The notes beneath the pieces are model-generated. The model worked only from the letters and a program-made list of their open reading frames with translations. It made no database searches and was not told the origin of the DNA. Positions 48,425-60,942 of a stretch of 64,000 nt of DNA are shown in pieces. Position numbers and translations under genes: made by a program. The first letter of the stretch is position 1; every line of letters begins with the position of its first letter. The stretch lies in contig CM055831.1 in NCBI GenBank assembly GCA_029582265.1, positions 25,000,682 through 25,064,681 on the forward strand. The letters are read 5' to 3'. Origin of the DNA: Zoroaster sp. YZ-2022 (Eukaryota > Echinodermata > Asteroidea > Forcipulatida > Zoroasteridae).

Positions 48425-49085
48425 AGTTAAAACTACTAAAGAATACAAATAGAACATTGTTTACAAGTTAATATAATAGATAGAGATTAAAATGGTGAAC
48501 ATTGCTAAAACTACACTAGAGAATACTGAATGATTCTAGGAGGAGGAACACTGTTTACAAACAGATAGAAAATGGTGAACATTGCTAAAACTACACTAGA
48601 GAATACTGAATGATTCTAGGAGGAGGAACACTGTTTACAAACAGATAGAAAATGGTGAACATTGCTAAAACTACACTAGAGAATACTGAATGATTCTAGG
48701 AGGAGGAACACTGTTTACAAACAGATAGAAAATGGTGAACATTGCTAAAACTACACTAAAGAATACTGAATGATTCTAGGAGGAACACTGTTTACAAACA
48801 GATAGAAAATGGTGAACATTGCTAAAACTACACTAGAGAATACTGAATGATTCTAGGAGGAGGAACACTTTACAAACAGATAGAAAATGGTGAACATTGC
48901 TAAAACTACACTAGAGAATACTTAATGATTCTAGGAGGAACATTGTTTACAAACAGAAAATGGTGAACATTGCAGAAACTAGCTACAGATTAAACTACTG
49001 AATAACTCTAGGAACATTGTTTACAAACAGATAGAAAATGGTCATCGTTGCTGATACTATGCTAGAATTAAACTACTGAATGACT
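48425..49085. repeat. 80-bp tandem repeat, about 8 units
   Basis: Unit contains ATGGTGAACATTGCTAAAAC and GAATGATTCTAGGAGGAGGA and CTGTTTACAAACAGATAG. The first full units are exactly 80 bases; later ones lose 3-20 bases and diverge. Confidence 0.92.
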
Positions 49086-49089
49086 CAAG

Positions 49090-50229
49090 GAACTTTTTCA
49101 GGCACCATCACTGCCCTAGTCTCAATAGTCTGTTGGACTGACAAACAAGGCAACGCCGATTGGAACATTACATCCAAGTTCAATACTTTGCTTACAAAAC
49201 CTATAATCTACTTAATTACATCATTAATGAAACTCACCGATCTCCAAGACTCTCAAAGGAAGACCACAGTTACTCTGCTGTTCATGTTCAATACACATTG
49301 GGTTTGAAAAGTCTATTGTTCTTTGCATTCACATGTTGTATTCTCCTTAAGACTCCATGAAGACAGCAGCAATATGTTTGTATTTTCCAACACTTGGGTA
49401 CAGGTGGTTTAGTCTGCTCCAGGTTGTAGGGCACTATCCATCTCACGCCAATACTTGCTACGTAGATGTATGCATTTCCTGGAGAAGCACATCAGATGGA
49501 TTTAAGTCTATTGTTCTATGCATTCACATGTTGTATTCTCAAGAAGACAGCAGCAATATGTTTGTATTTTCAAACGCAAGAGTAGAGATGGTTTCAGGTT
49601 GCAGGGCACCCTCAGTCCGTCTCAAGATTATCTTGTAATGCAGGATTGATGATCAATTGCAAATCCACACTACGGTCAATAAGAAATAAACCAAATAAAT
49701 ATACAACATAATATTTCCAAACACAGGGATAGCCATCAGAACCAGAAATGTTAAAAATCAGGGGGAAGGGGAGGGAGGGGGTGCATCACCTATAACATCA
49801 AAAAAGATTTAAATGTACATAATTGTCACTTGACTGGATGTGTTGATCTCAATGATATATGATACAATATGTTCCTTCATGAATGAATCTGCACAGAAAC
49901 CAATCTGTGAAAGGTTTTAGAGGGAAATGGGAATAGTTTTTTGTTAAAACACTAGGCAACAAATTAAAACGTTTTAATAACAATTCAGGCAGAATTATAA
50001 TCTAAAAACAGTTTTGTCTGAAGTACTATTATTCTTAAGAAAAAGGAAATTATTGTCCAGAACTTAAGAATCCTAAAAATTAAGTCAATTAACTGCTTGT
50101 GCAAATTTAGCAGTTTAGAAGCAGTTATCAAATAAATAATCTAATAATAAAGTGGGTCGTGAGTACTTGAATTAATTCCTTTGAATATTTGTTGTTTTTG
50201 TAACTTTCACACAAAATTACATTTTTTAA
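49090..50229. other. No gene recognised; local duplication
   Basis: Acceptor-like tttttcag at about 49098 is followed by 280 bases less AT-rich than average with no conserved frame. A block with TTGCATTCACATGTTGTATT and GACAGCAGCAATATGTTTGT occurs at about 49320-49420 and again at about 49505-49600. Confidence 0.45.
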
Positions 50230-50539
50230 TTAACCCTAACCCTCCAGGGTATTTTGGCTAGAAACCCTGCCAGACGCAACAGATTGCATCGTTTGTCAAA
50301 GTGACTTGACTGCCCAGTGCAGCAAAATCCATCAGGTCACAAATCTCAAGGCCGAACTGCCTCAGAGTCTGTGGTCACCAAACGCAGCAGAATACAACTC
50401 TGGCATTGTTTAATGGGACCAGCTCTCAATAGAAACAGACTTGGCTGCTTATGCACTGGTGTTGACAGCTGAATCCATCAAAGTGCACCAGACTTTTCCA
50501 CCTGATGCACTTTGCTGCGTCTGGCAGGGTTAGGGTTAA
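50230..50539. mobile_element. TTAA-flanked MITE (CCCTAACC type)
   Basis: TTAACCCTAACCCTCCAGGG and GGCAGGGTTAGGGTTAA with TTAA borders; inner inverted pair CTGCCAGACGCA / TGCGTCTGGCAG. Confidence 0.75.
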
Positions 50540-50626
50540 TTAAAATATTCTATAAAACATTGCAGAAAAATTTGTTCAAAAGGGATTTAGTCTACATCTT
50601 TCAGTTTTGAAGTCTCTTTCCATCCA

Positions 50627-51060
50627 TTAACCCTCCTACTTCTGGTACCTTTTTCATACAATTGATTTAATTTTGCCCTACACCGACGTGTGTATAGCAC
50701 TGTATGCTCAGTGCTTTCCGAGTGTCTTTGAATAAACTACACAGGCGACTCAGGCGGGATTCGAACCCACGACCTCCTGCTTACTAGTGCAGACGTCTTA
50801 ACCTCTCGACCACCGAGCTTGCCCGATGACGATTGGCCGGCTAGAATCCTATATAGCAGCGGGTTCTGCGATATATATAGATTGGTCAAACCTTGTTTGG
50901 ATACTTCTAAGTGGTGAATCAATGGACCCTCTATGCATTGCTACCAACACTGTTCAAATGGTATCACCATGTGTGTACAAAACCAATGGGCATTTTGGAT
51001 GCCCATTGGAAATTTGGAAATTTTGAATGGTTTCAAATGGTCAAACAGTAGGAGGGTTAA
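50627..51060. mobile_element. TTAA-flanked MITE (CCCTCCTACT ends) with nested SINE
   Basis: TTAACCCTCCTACTTCTGGT start and CAGTAGGAGGGTTAA end. Interior matches, inverted, the copy at 62599-62929 (CCAATGGGCATTTT, GGTATCACCATGTGTGTACA). SINE S2 is inserted at about 50664-50830. Confidence 0.75.
50664..50830 (-). mobile_element. tRNA-derived SINE (family S2), with head
   Basis: Minus strand: head with CTCGGTGGTCGAGAGGTTAA, B-box GTGGGTTCGAATCCCGCCTG, body CTCGGAAAGCACTGAGCATA to GGCAAAATTAAATCAA. Its 3' end is cut relative to 10455-10578 and 62935-63103. Confidence 0.75.
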
Positions 51061-51129
51061 CATTACTGTCCTGTGAACTTGAAGTGTCCAATATTTGCAT
51101 TCTACAAAGCTAATTTACACTTACATGTG

Positions 51130-51320
51130 ATACACTGCACCCATAATCCTTAGAGCGTCCATTGACTCTTCAGGGATCACAAACTCCTACAGGACTAATA
51201 ATGGCTGTCAGCTGCCTCCTAGCTGTTGCTTGAGAATTCCTCATGGTTTGAGATGTTGTAATGTCAGCTAACAGTTACAGGAACGCTGGAGGTTGAAACT
51301 GCTTGCTGTTGCATCATCTA
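51130..51320 (-). other. Exon-like block ATGATGCAACAGCAA
   Basis: On the minus strand: acceptor ttatacttatag, then ATGATGCAACAGCAAGCAG, and a donor CACAT|GTAAGT at the other end. A related block is at 61155-61275. All frames contain stops, so if spliced it is noncoding or encodes only a 17-residue frame. Confidence 0.3.
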
Positions 51321-52110
51321 TAAGTATAAATTATGAACAATATTTGTTAATAGTATTAAGATTTACAAGTTGTTTTCATTGAATTATAAATGAAGTTGGC
51401 AGGGAGAGACAATTAGCTATTCATTTGGGTTTGGTTCTAAATAGATTCCTGTTTCTATATTTAAACAAGTTTTTAAACTTGAAGCCCATTATGCACTATT
51501 GGTAAAAGATAAGTACATGTACATGTATGTACCTCCATCCTTGTAGAGGATCAACATTATGGGTAGAAACCAATCTAACTTTTTCAGCTCAATGCTGGGA
51601 GGAAATTGGGAATACTCATGTTCAAATTTAGATCCCCAACATAAGATCACAGAGGGTGGTGTTCTTTCCCATACTGAACAACATTCTAACTTAAGTCAAC
51701 TCATTGAACTTTTGATCTTCATTCTTCTCAAAATGTTGAGAATTGTATTCATTCGTTACAATGTATATCTCTAAGGCCAATGAACGTTGATAAATTAGTT
51801 TCTTGTCAGAATTTTGGCGCCACTTTGAAAATTTCATTATTCATTATTAAACCAAAAAACACCCAAAAAGACGGGCAGACTAAAATTTTGTTTCAGTTGA
51901 GTCCTCATTTCCTGTTCAAAATATACCACAAGTTTTTTCAGGAATGAATGCTTGTGTAAAAGAGTGATGGTGCAATCCCATTCAGTGACACTCCATCTTT
52001 GTTGACTTGTATTTGTTTTTCAATATGCATTTGACATACAAAATTGAAATACAGTAGATCCATATCTGACTATTACCAAAATTTGTCCATTTGACAAAAA
52101 ATATATGTTG
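51321..52110. other. No gene recognised
   Basis: AT-rich noncoding DNA with no clear repeat. Confidence 0.35.
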
Positions 52111-52119
52111 TGGGAATAG

Positions 52120-52484
52120 TAGGCCTTTGGTTTGAAGGTACCAATAATAACCGATGGGGACGACATGCTCCTTAGTTACCCGGTGTGTCGGACTAAAATC
52201 ACGCTGGGTGATAGGGCATTTGAGTTTGCTGCACCCAAATTATGGAATGCTTTACCATTAAATATTCGGAAATCGACTAGTTTGACTGTTTTTAAACAAT
52301 TACTTAAAACACATTTTTTCTGTATGGCATTCTATTGATATTGTTGCTTTTATTGTAATTTTTTAATATTTTTTATTTGTATTGTACATTTGTAATTGTA
52401 AATTTGTAATGCGCATTTGAACATCTCATTATGGAATTTGCGCAATATAAGTTAATAAATTATTATTATTATTATTATTAAACA
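52120..52484 (+). pseudogene. LINE 3' end with (TTA)n tail
   Basis: Frame 52132-52338 contains RTKITLGDRAFEFAAPKLWN and ALPLNIRKSTSLTVFKQLLK, the C-terminal signature of LINE reverse transcriptases, then stop. The 3' UTR ends GCGCAATATAAGTTAATAAA followed by (TTA)n. 5'-truncated copy. Confidence 0.8.
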
Positions 52485-52840
52485 GGGAACATTACACATT
52501 TGAAAAACACATGTGTATTTTTGACAATGGTATAAGAAATAATGATTCATAAATGCCCAAGACAGTTAAGACAATCTGATTGGATAAAACATGATCATGT
52601 AAGGGTGTATGTGTATTAATAGCCAGTAGAATACCAGCAAGTATGCGCATTGACCACTACCAGCTGTTATTAGCTTTAAGCAGGGAACTGAACCAATCAG
52701 AGTGTACAAGTTTGTATTGTCTCACACAAACTCACAGGCTGTTAGTCAAATTTCATTCCACCTCAAATGATCACATGGTTTATTTCCATTTCATGGGAAT
52801 TCCCCAGTGTGTTACATGAAGGTCCTTCTTATATATTAAA

Positions 52841-53238
52841 TTAACCCTAACTCCCTAGGTCCATTTGCTTACACATAACCTGAATCCTTCCTAACTCCCT
52901 AGGCCCATGTGCTTACACATAACCTGAATCCTCCAAAATCCTTCAGTAGTAAAGCAAGCACATGATATGTATGCACACATGTGTTTCTAATCTGTGATAC
53001 ATGTACATGGCCAGGGACCCTCCCTGCATGCATGGAGCAATAAACAGTGTCCACTGACCTTGCAATCACTACAACAAACATGGATGTACATGTACAATGG
53101 AAAGGCAAGTATGCCTAATAACCTCAATCCTCCAAAATCCTTCACTTTAGCAAAGAGCATGTAGCATGTAACCTCAATCCTTCAAAATCGTTCACTTTAG
53201 CAAAGAGGATTTTGGAGGATTTGGGAAGGTTAGGGTTA
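52841..53238. mobile_element. TTAA-flanked MITE (CCCTAACTCCCTAG type), long copy
   Basis: TTAACCCTAACTCCCTAGG start and GGAAGGTTAGGGTTAA end. The interior contains several repeats of AACCTCAATCCTCCAAAATCC. Confidence 0.7.
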
Positions 53239-53454
53239 AAGTAAGCTAAGTCTGTAGCAAGTACACCTACATGCCAAAACATGTTGGAAGGTTTTGAAAG
53301 GTATTGGCACTAAGTCTTAAAGTAATCCTCAGTAAACAGTTATGTACACAAACTATGTATAGTACATATGGTAGTATACATGTATCTACACCACCTTTCA
53401 AAACCTACAAGTGTAGTGCATAGTCAAGCAACTACATAACCTTTCAAAACCCTC

Positions 53455-56400
53455 TGGCACAGTACCAGAAGTCTATTACCTACATGAAGTGTGCCACTCG
53501 TGTACTAACCTAGTCCACGGCACAGTACCAGAAGTCTATTACCTACATGAAGTGTGCCACTCGTGTACTAACCTAGTCCACGGCATAGTACCAGATGTCT
53601 GTTACCTACATGAAGTGTGCCACTCGTGTACTAACCTAGTCCACGGCACAGTACCAGAAGTCTATTACCTACATGAAGTGTGCCACCTGTACTAACCTAG
53701 TCCACGGCATAGCACCAGAAGTCTTTTACCTACATGAAGTGTGCCACTCGTGTACCAACCTAGTCCACAGCACAGTACCAGAAGTCTATTACCCACATGA
53801 AGTGTGCCACCTGTGGTACTAACCTAGTCCATGGCATAGTACCAGAAGTCTATTACCTACATGAAGTGTGCCACCTGTACTAACCTAGTCCACGGTATAG
53901 TACCAGAAGTCTATTACCCACATGAAGTGTGCCACACGTGTACTAACCTAGTCCACGGCACAGTACCAGAAGTCTATTACCCACATGAAGTGTGCCACTG
54001 TGGTACTAACCCAGTCCACGGCATAGTACCAGAAGTCTATTACCCACATGAAGTGTGCCACTGGTACTAACCTAGTCCACGGCACAGTACCAGAAGTCTG
54101 TTACCCACATGAAGTGTGCCACTGTACTAACCCAGTCCACGGCACAGTACCAGAAGTCTATTACCTACATGAGTGTGTGCCACTGTGGTAACTAACCTAG
54201 TCCACGGCATAGCACCAGAAGTCTATTACCCACATGAAGTGTGCCACCGTGTACTAAACCAGTCCACGGCATAGTACCAGAAGTCTATTACCCACATGAA
54301 GTGTGCCACTGTACTAACCCAGTCCACGGCACAGTACCAGAAGTCTATTACCTACATGAAGTGTGCCACTGTACTAACCTAGTCCACGGCACAGTACCAG
54401 AAGTCTATTACCCACATGAAGTGTGCCACTGGGTACTAACCTAGTCCACGGCATAGTACCAGAAGTCTATTACCTACATGAAGTGTGCCACTGTACTAAC
54501 CTAGTCCACGGCACAGTACCAGAAGTCTATTACCCACATGAAGTGTGCCACCGTGGTACTAAACCCAGTCCACGGCATAGTACCAGAAGTCTATTACTCA
54601 CATGAAGTGTGCCACCTGTACCAACCTAGTCCACGGCACAGTACCAGAAGTCTATTACCTACATGAAGTGTGCCACTGTGTACTAACCTAGTCCATGGCA
54701 TAGTACCAGAAGTCTATTACCTACATGAAGTGTGCCACTGTACTAACCTAGTCCACGGCATAGCACCAGAAGTCTATTACCCACATGAAGTGTGCCACTG
54801 TGGTACTAACCTAGTCCATGGCATAGTACCAGAAGTCTATTACCACATGAAGTGTGCCACTCGTGGGTACTAACTCAGTCCACGGCATAGCACCAGAAGT
54901 CTATTACCTACATGAAGTGTGCCACTGTACTAACCTAGTCCATGGCATAGCACCAGAAGTCTATTACCCACATGAAGTGTGCCACTGTACTAACCTAGTC
55001 CATGGCATAGCACCAGAAGTCTATTACCCACATGAAGTGTGCCACTGTACTAACCTAGTCCATGGCATAGTACCAGAAGTCTATTACCTACATGAAGTGT
55101 GCCACTGTGTACTAACTCAGTCCATGGCATAGCACCAGAAGTCTATTACCCACATGAAGTGTGCCACTGTGTACTAACCTAGTCCATGGCATAGCACCAG
55201 AAGTCTATTACCTACATGAAGTGTGCCACTGTACTAACCCAGTCCATGGCATAGTACCAGAAGTCTATTACCTACATGAAGTGTGCCACTGTACCAACCT
55301 AGTCCATGGCACAGTACCAGAAGTCTATTACCTACATGAAGTGTGCCACGGTACTCAACCCAGTCCATGGCACAGTACCAGAAGTCTATTACCCACATGA
55401 AGTGTGCCACTCGTGGTACCAACCTAGTCCATGGCACAGTACCAGAAGTCTATTACCCACATGAAGTGTGCCACCTGTGGTACTAACCTAGTCCACGGCA
55501 CAGTACCAGAAGTCTCTTACCCACATGAAGTGTGCCACTGTGTACTAACCTAGTCCACGGCACAGTACCAGAAGTCTATTACCTACATGAAGTGTGCCAA
55601 TGGTACTAACCTAGTCCACGGCACAGTACCAGAAGTCTATTACCCACATGAAGTGTGCCACCGTGTACTAACCCAGTCCACGGCATAGTACCAGAAGTCT
55701 CTTACCTACATGAAGTGTGCCACTGTACCAACCTAGTCCACGGCACAGTACCAGAAGTCTATTACCTACATGAAGTGTGCCACCGTGTACTAACCTAGTC
55801 CACGGCACAGTACCAGAAGTCTATTACCTACATGAAGTGTGCCACTGTACTAACCTAGTCCACGGCACAGTACCAGAAGTCTATTACCCACATGAAGTGT
55901 GCCACTGTGGTACTAACCTAGTCCACGGCATAGCACCAGAAGTCTATTACCCACATGAAGTGTGCCACCGTGTACTAACCCAGTCCACGGCATAGTACCA
56001 GAAGTCTATTACCCACATGAAGTGTGCCACCCTGTACTAACCTAGTCCACGGCATAGCACCAGAAGTCTCTTACCCACATGAAGTGTGCCACCTGTGGTA
56101 CTCAACCCAGTCCACGGCACAGTACCAGAAGTCTCTTACCTACATGAAGTGTGCCACCGTGTACTAACCTAGTCCACGGCACAGTACCAGAAGTCTCTTA
56201 CCTACATGAAGTGTGCCAATCGTGTACCAACCTAGTCCACGGCACAGTACCAGAAGTCTATTACCCACATGAAGTGTGCCACCTGTGTACTAACCTAGTC
56301 CACGGCACAGTACCAGAAGTCTGTTACCCACATGAAGTGTGCCACCGTGTACTAACCTAGTCCATGGCACAGTACCAGAAGTCTGTTACCTACATGAAGT

Positions 56401-57535
56401 GTGCCACTGTGTACTAACCTAGTCCACGGCACAGTACCAGAAGTCTGTTACCCACATGAAGTGTGCCACTGTGTACCAACCTAGTCCATGGCACAGTACC
56501 AGAAGTCTCTTACCTACATGAAGTGTGGCACTGTACTAACCTAGTCCATGGCATAGTACCAGAAGTCTATTACCACATGAAGTGTGCCACCGTGTACTAA
56601 CCTAGTCCACGGCATAGCACCAGAAGTCTATTACCACATGAAGTGTGCCACTGTAAGTCCATGGCATAGTACCAGAAGTCTCTTACCTCACATGAAGTGT
56701 GCCACCTGTACTAACCTAGTCCACTGGCACAGTACCAGAAGTCTCTTACCTACATGAAGTGTGCCAATCGGTACTAACCTAGTCCACGGCACAGTACCAG
56801 AAGTCTATTACTCACATGAAGTGTGCCACTGTGTACTAACCTAGTCCACGGCACAGTACCAGAAGTCTGTTACCTACATGAAGTGTGCCACTGTACTAAC
56901 CAGTCCATGGCACAGTACCAGAAGTCTGTTACCTACATGAAGTGTGCCACTGTGTACTAACCTAGTCCACGGCACAGTACCAGAAGTCTGTTACCCACAT
57001 GAAGTGTGCCACTGTGGTACTAACCTAGTCCATGGCATAGTACCAGAAGTCTCTTACCCACATGAAGTGTGGCCACCGTGGTACTAACCTAGTCCATGGC
57101 ATAGTACCAGAAGTCTATTACCTACATGAAGTGTGCCACTGTGGTACCAACCAGTCCACGGCATAGCACCAGAAGTCTATTACCCACATGAAGTGTGCCA
57201 CCGTACCAACCCAGTCCATGGCATAGTACCAGAAGTCTCTTACCTACATGAAGTGTGCCACCGTGGTACTAACCCAGTCCATGGCATAGTACCAGAAGTC
57301 TATTACTCACATGAAGTGTGCCACTGGTACTAACCCAGTCCACGGCACAGTACCAGAAGTCTATTACTCTACATGAAGTGTGCCACTGTACTAACCTAGT
57401 CCACGGCACAGTACCAGAAGTCTGTTACCTACATGAAGTGTGCCACTGTACTAACCCAGTCCATGGCACAGTACCAGAAGTCTATTACCACATGAAGTGT
57501 GCCACTCGTACTAAACCCAGTCCATGGCATAGTAC
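53455..57535. repeat. 4.1-kb minisatellite, about 65 units of 60-63 bp
   Basis: Unit: CAGTACCAGAAGTCTATTAC, CTACATGAAGTGTGCCAC, a 0-5 base GT-rich linker, and TGTACTAACCTAGTCCACGG CA. The basic unit is 60 bases; the linker after GCCAC varies (none, TG, TCG, TGTGG, CTGTGG and others), and single C/T choices vary (CACGG/CATGG, CACAG/CATAG). Where the linker is absent the array reads as a 20-residue periodic peptide (VHGTVPEVYYLHEVCH plus four), but the frame is broken repeatedly. Confidence 0.97.
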
Positions 57536-57686
57536 TTCAAGAACAATGGATTTGGTCCATTTGTGACATATTGTTCCACAGACTGACACGCAAGGTCTCA
57601 AAAAGAAGCAGTGCAGTCTGGGAAGACTTACACAGTGTGTGAGAGAACTGTATCTCGCACGCGCACCTTAGCGTTTGTGCATTCAT

Positions 57687-58048
57687 GGAGTGCCATGGTC
57701 GAGCGGTTTAGAGCATCGGATTTGTGTTCTGATGGCTGAGTCGTCAGAATGTGGGTTCGAATCCCAGCCACGACTGGCGTGCTTGTGTCCTTGAGCAAGA
57801 CACTTTACCATAATTGCTTCTCTCCACCCAGGGGTAAATGGGTACCTGTGAGGGCAGCGTTGGTTGTTGTGTTTGATTAGCCCTATATGCGCTGTAATGG
57901 CAGCAATTGAGCTGTATACTCCCCAGGGAGCTGAGATGGTTTCAGGAGTGATTTATGAGCCTGATGAGCAGGGGTAATAATATAATGCGCCTTGAGCACC
58001 AGTTTGGTGGATACGTGCGCTATATAAGTCCACATTATTATTATTATT
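57687..58048 (+). mobile_element. tRNA-derived SINE (family S1), best copy
   Basis: A-box-like TGGTCGAGCGG at 57696-57706, B-box GGTTCGAATCC at 57754-57764, conserved centre, and tail GTGCGCTATATAAGTCCACA with (TTA)n. Full length and little decayed; it is immediately downstream of the minisatellite. Confidence 0.9.
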
Positions 58049-58049
58049 T

Positions 58050-59816
58050 TTCTGCCCACAGATGATGGTTTGCCCGTGTCTAGTTTAAGATTACCTCTAG
58101 TTCTCTAGGAACTAGAAACACCTATCCCATGATGCCCCATGGCAGGCCGGGAAGGGGGAGCAAAACCCGTAACCAAGCTCATTGTGTGTGCGCGCATTTG
58201 GAGTACAATGACGTGGTATGGATTACAGCAGGCTGGCACACTTCATATAGGTAACAGACTTCTGATGCAATCTAATGTGAAAATGCATCACAGATTTGAA
58301 TTTGTATTCACGATTAGTTGAAAACGATAACACGTCAAACAGAATGTACATCCATGTATAACTTTATCAAAGGATGTTTGGTATCATTACCATCTTACAA
58401 CCAAGTCATTATTTAGATCTAATTTGTTCTGTTATCTGGTTATGGTTTATACTCTCCTCTATAAGTATGTGCTTGGAGATTAAAATCTCTTTGCCTTTGA
58501 GAAAGAACCTGCTACAAGTACATGTAGGTTTAAAACATAAAGCCAATTAGTTTTACATTTATACTACAGATCCTTTAGGTTAGTAAGCAGTTTGCAACAG
58601 CTAATTCTCTATTTTATTAGATTAAAATCACATTACAAAGTGATTGCATTTGGGGTAGTCACATGCAACCTTTTTCTGTGGGTGAGTTGTCTGTGATTGA
58701 TCAGCATGTTGGCATACCAACTAGCTTGATTAAAAAACAACAGGATTTTATCGGACGGAATTTCACGTAGAATGTTTGTGTAGGCTTCGATCATTTGTGA
58801 ATAAAAAGTTTTTTGGTAAAAGATTCCTTTTTTTGGGCCTGTCATTTCCAATTTTATTTTTATAAAGAGTTACATGTATGGACCTTTTTTTATTTGTTGT
58901 GAAAATCAGTTAACCCTCCTACTACTACTCATTAACCCTGTATTGAGACGATAATATTGTATATTATCGATATCATGGCTGTCGATTTGCATGTAAAAGT
59001 AGTTATTTTGGTGTCCATGCCGTGAATGGCCGTCGATAATCAACTATCAAAAAAATGAATATCATCACCCCTAATGGTCGGTTAACCGAAAGTCGGCACC
59101 TGACAGCCACACTATAACTAGATTGTTGGCATATGGCACAATGTGTATAAAAAATCATCAATAAACTTCCACAATGATTGTTTAATAACCAATGCAGCAA
59201 ACAAGAATGTCTACAACAACCAAATGGATGGCAAATTCTTCCAAAATTGCTGGTGATATTTTTTAATTATTGGTTTTGGTTAGCTGGTTCGAAAACTGCA
59301 GTTTTGCTTGGTTGACCGTCCCATCAGTAATTTATTGTCAATAGTAAGAAATCTCAATCCCTAGAGTAGTGGCACAAACTTCAGCCTTCTTCACTTCTTT
59401 GACATACATGTACATGTCAGATAATTCTTGTAATTGCAGATGGCACATTGGCACAATACGCTACATATAAACGCACAATGCATGACACTCAATCCCTTTA
59501 TACTGCATAATAGTTTTGAACGCGTAGATCGTGTCACAACACATGTTGGACTCCTCCATTGAGTATCACATCAACAAATGGGACATGAAGTGTGTGCTCA
59601 AATGAAGTATCAAATTCCAAGTAATATTTACATGTATTGTATGATCATGGTAACATCTTGTCTAATAACATTTCTAAAAATGTTGGTGTGTACATGTATA
59701 ATGAACCACAAACATTTCTTACCAAACAAGATCTTTTTAACAGAAAATTATTTTATTCTTTAATTGAATAAATGCCAATAATCTAATTACTTCAGGTAAA
59801 CCCACTACAATGTAAA
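58050..59816. other. No gene recognised
   Basis: AT-rich noncoding DNA. 58488-58610 repeats the TTTGCCTTTGAGAAAGAACC block also seen at 1274-1385, 7778-7835 and (inverted) 25640-25690. A solo TTAACCCTCCTACT end is at 58911. Confidence 0.4.
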
Positions 59817-60568
59817 CACCTCAAAAAAAGAAAGTCCCCACCTGTATGTTTTAAAAATATTTTTAAATTTTAGAGACTTATGAGCATAAACATGATATGA
59901 CGATTTAGCCTGATCATCGACACACATGTTGCAAGCAAGATTTGTGCGGATAACGTTGCGCATCAGTGCACACAACTCGGTTGATTGTGTGGGGGTACCT
60001 GTTCATTTCTCACAACTTTGCATTGTGGCTCAAAATAACACCCCTGAACTCAAGCAAAATGGGTTATCCCTTTTGTCATCAGCTTTATTTGTCTGTTACA
60101 TAATGTCTTGGAGCACTTTTAAACTAAAGACCTCATTATTGGGATGTTCATTTGCATGGGAAGGTATTGCCCAGGTCCGCATCCATCGCCTCATAAACAG
60201 TATGCACCGAAGGTGTCGGGCAGCAATCGACAATCGTGGCGGTTATACCCCTTACTGAACAAACCCAACATGCTGCTTATGTCTTAAGTATTGGTCAATA
60301 AAGCTGATGACAAAAGGGATAACCCATTTTGCTTGAGTTCAGGGGCGTTATTTTGAGCCACAATGCAAAGTTGTGAGAAATGAACAGGTACCCCCACACA
60401 ATCAACCGAGTTGTGTGCACTGATGCGCAACGTTATCCGCACAAATCTTGCTTGCAACATGTGTGTCGATGATCAGGCTAAATCGTCATATCATGTTTAT
60501 GCTCATAAGTCTCTAAAATTTAAAAATATTTTTAAAACATACAGGTGGGGACTTTCTTTTTTGAGGTG
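59817..60568. mobile_element. Tc1/mariner-like foldback element with 272-273-bp arms
   Basis: Left arm 59817-60089 and right arm 60297-60568 are nearly identical inverted copies, starting CACCTCAAAAAAAGAAAGTC. The right border is TA; the left TA is mutated. The 207-bp spacer keeps the C-terminal end of a transposase gene (60157-60258). Confidence 0.88.
60157..60258 (+). pseudogene. Tc1-like transposase C-terminal stub
   Basis: 33 codons plus TGA: WEGIAQVRIHRLINSM then HRRCRAAIDNRGGYTPY. The pattern of Trp, RI.RLI.SM, RRC.A.I and RGG.T.Y is the usual C-terminus of Tc1-family transposases. The catalytic DDE domain is absent, so it cannot act. Confidence 0.75.
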
Positions 60569-60639
60569 TATATATAATTGTAATAAATGCCTCTACAATT
60601 TCTTTTTAAAAGGGTAAAAAAAAGAAGTGTACATAGAAA

Positions 60640-60902
60640 TGGGAATATTTACATTTTGGGGTCATATGAAACACTTTCAAAGAACATGAGTCAGCATGAT
60701 GCAAAACAATCTTCATCACTGTGATTAGTTCAAATGCGCATCACATGACAGCTAAATAGAACAGCTGGCAAACAGCCGTCACATACTGTACATGTTACTT
60801 GGATTTTGATAATCCATGTCTTTACCATCTGTTAATACACCTCCATATATTAAGTTTTGTCCAATCAGATTTGTTAAACTATCTTTGGCATTTATGAATG
60901 CA
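60640..60902. mobile_element. Foldback MITE (ATTCATAAATGCC type), partial
   Basis: Matches 22463-22823 from ATTTTGGGGTCATATGAAAC to TCTTTGGCATTTATGAATG. Confidence 0.6.
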
Positions 60903-60903
60903 G

Positions 60904-60942
60904 GATACAGACGTCAGGGTTAAGGCTACGGGCAAAAAAAAG
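60904..60942 (+). other. Possible 39-base micro-exon
   Basis: Flanked by GAATGCAG and GTAAGTGC; 13 codons in phase 0 (DTDVRVKATGKKK). The acceptor is made by the end of the preceding MITE. No partner exons found, so this is only a splice-pattern match. Confidence 0.2.

Noticed and set aside
53455..57535. CRISPR array
   Set aside because: The repeat body is the whole unit and no unique spacers exist; the genome is eukaryotic. It is a minisatellite.
53489..57566. Periodic VHGTVPEVYYLHEVCH peptides as a repeat protein gene
   Set aside because: Frames are broken every few units by linker length changes, and there is no start, signal peptide, splice signal or flanking coding sequence.
57687..57770. 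tRNA gene
   Set aside because: A- and B-boxes are present but the sequence continues into a conserved SINE body and tail, and it cannot fold into a full cloverleaf with an acceptor stem by eye.
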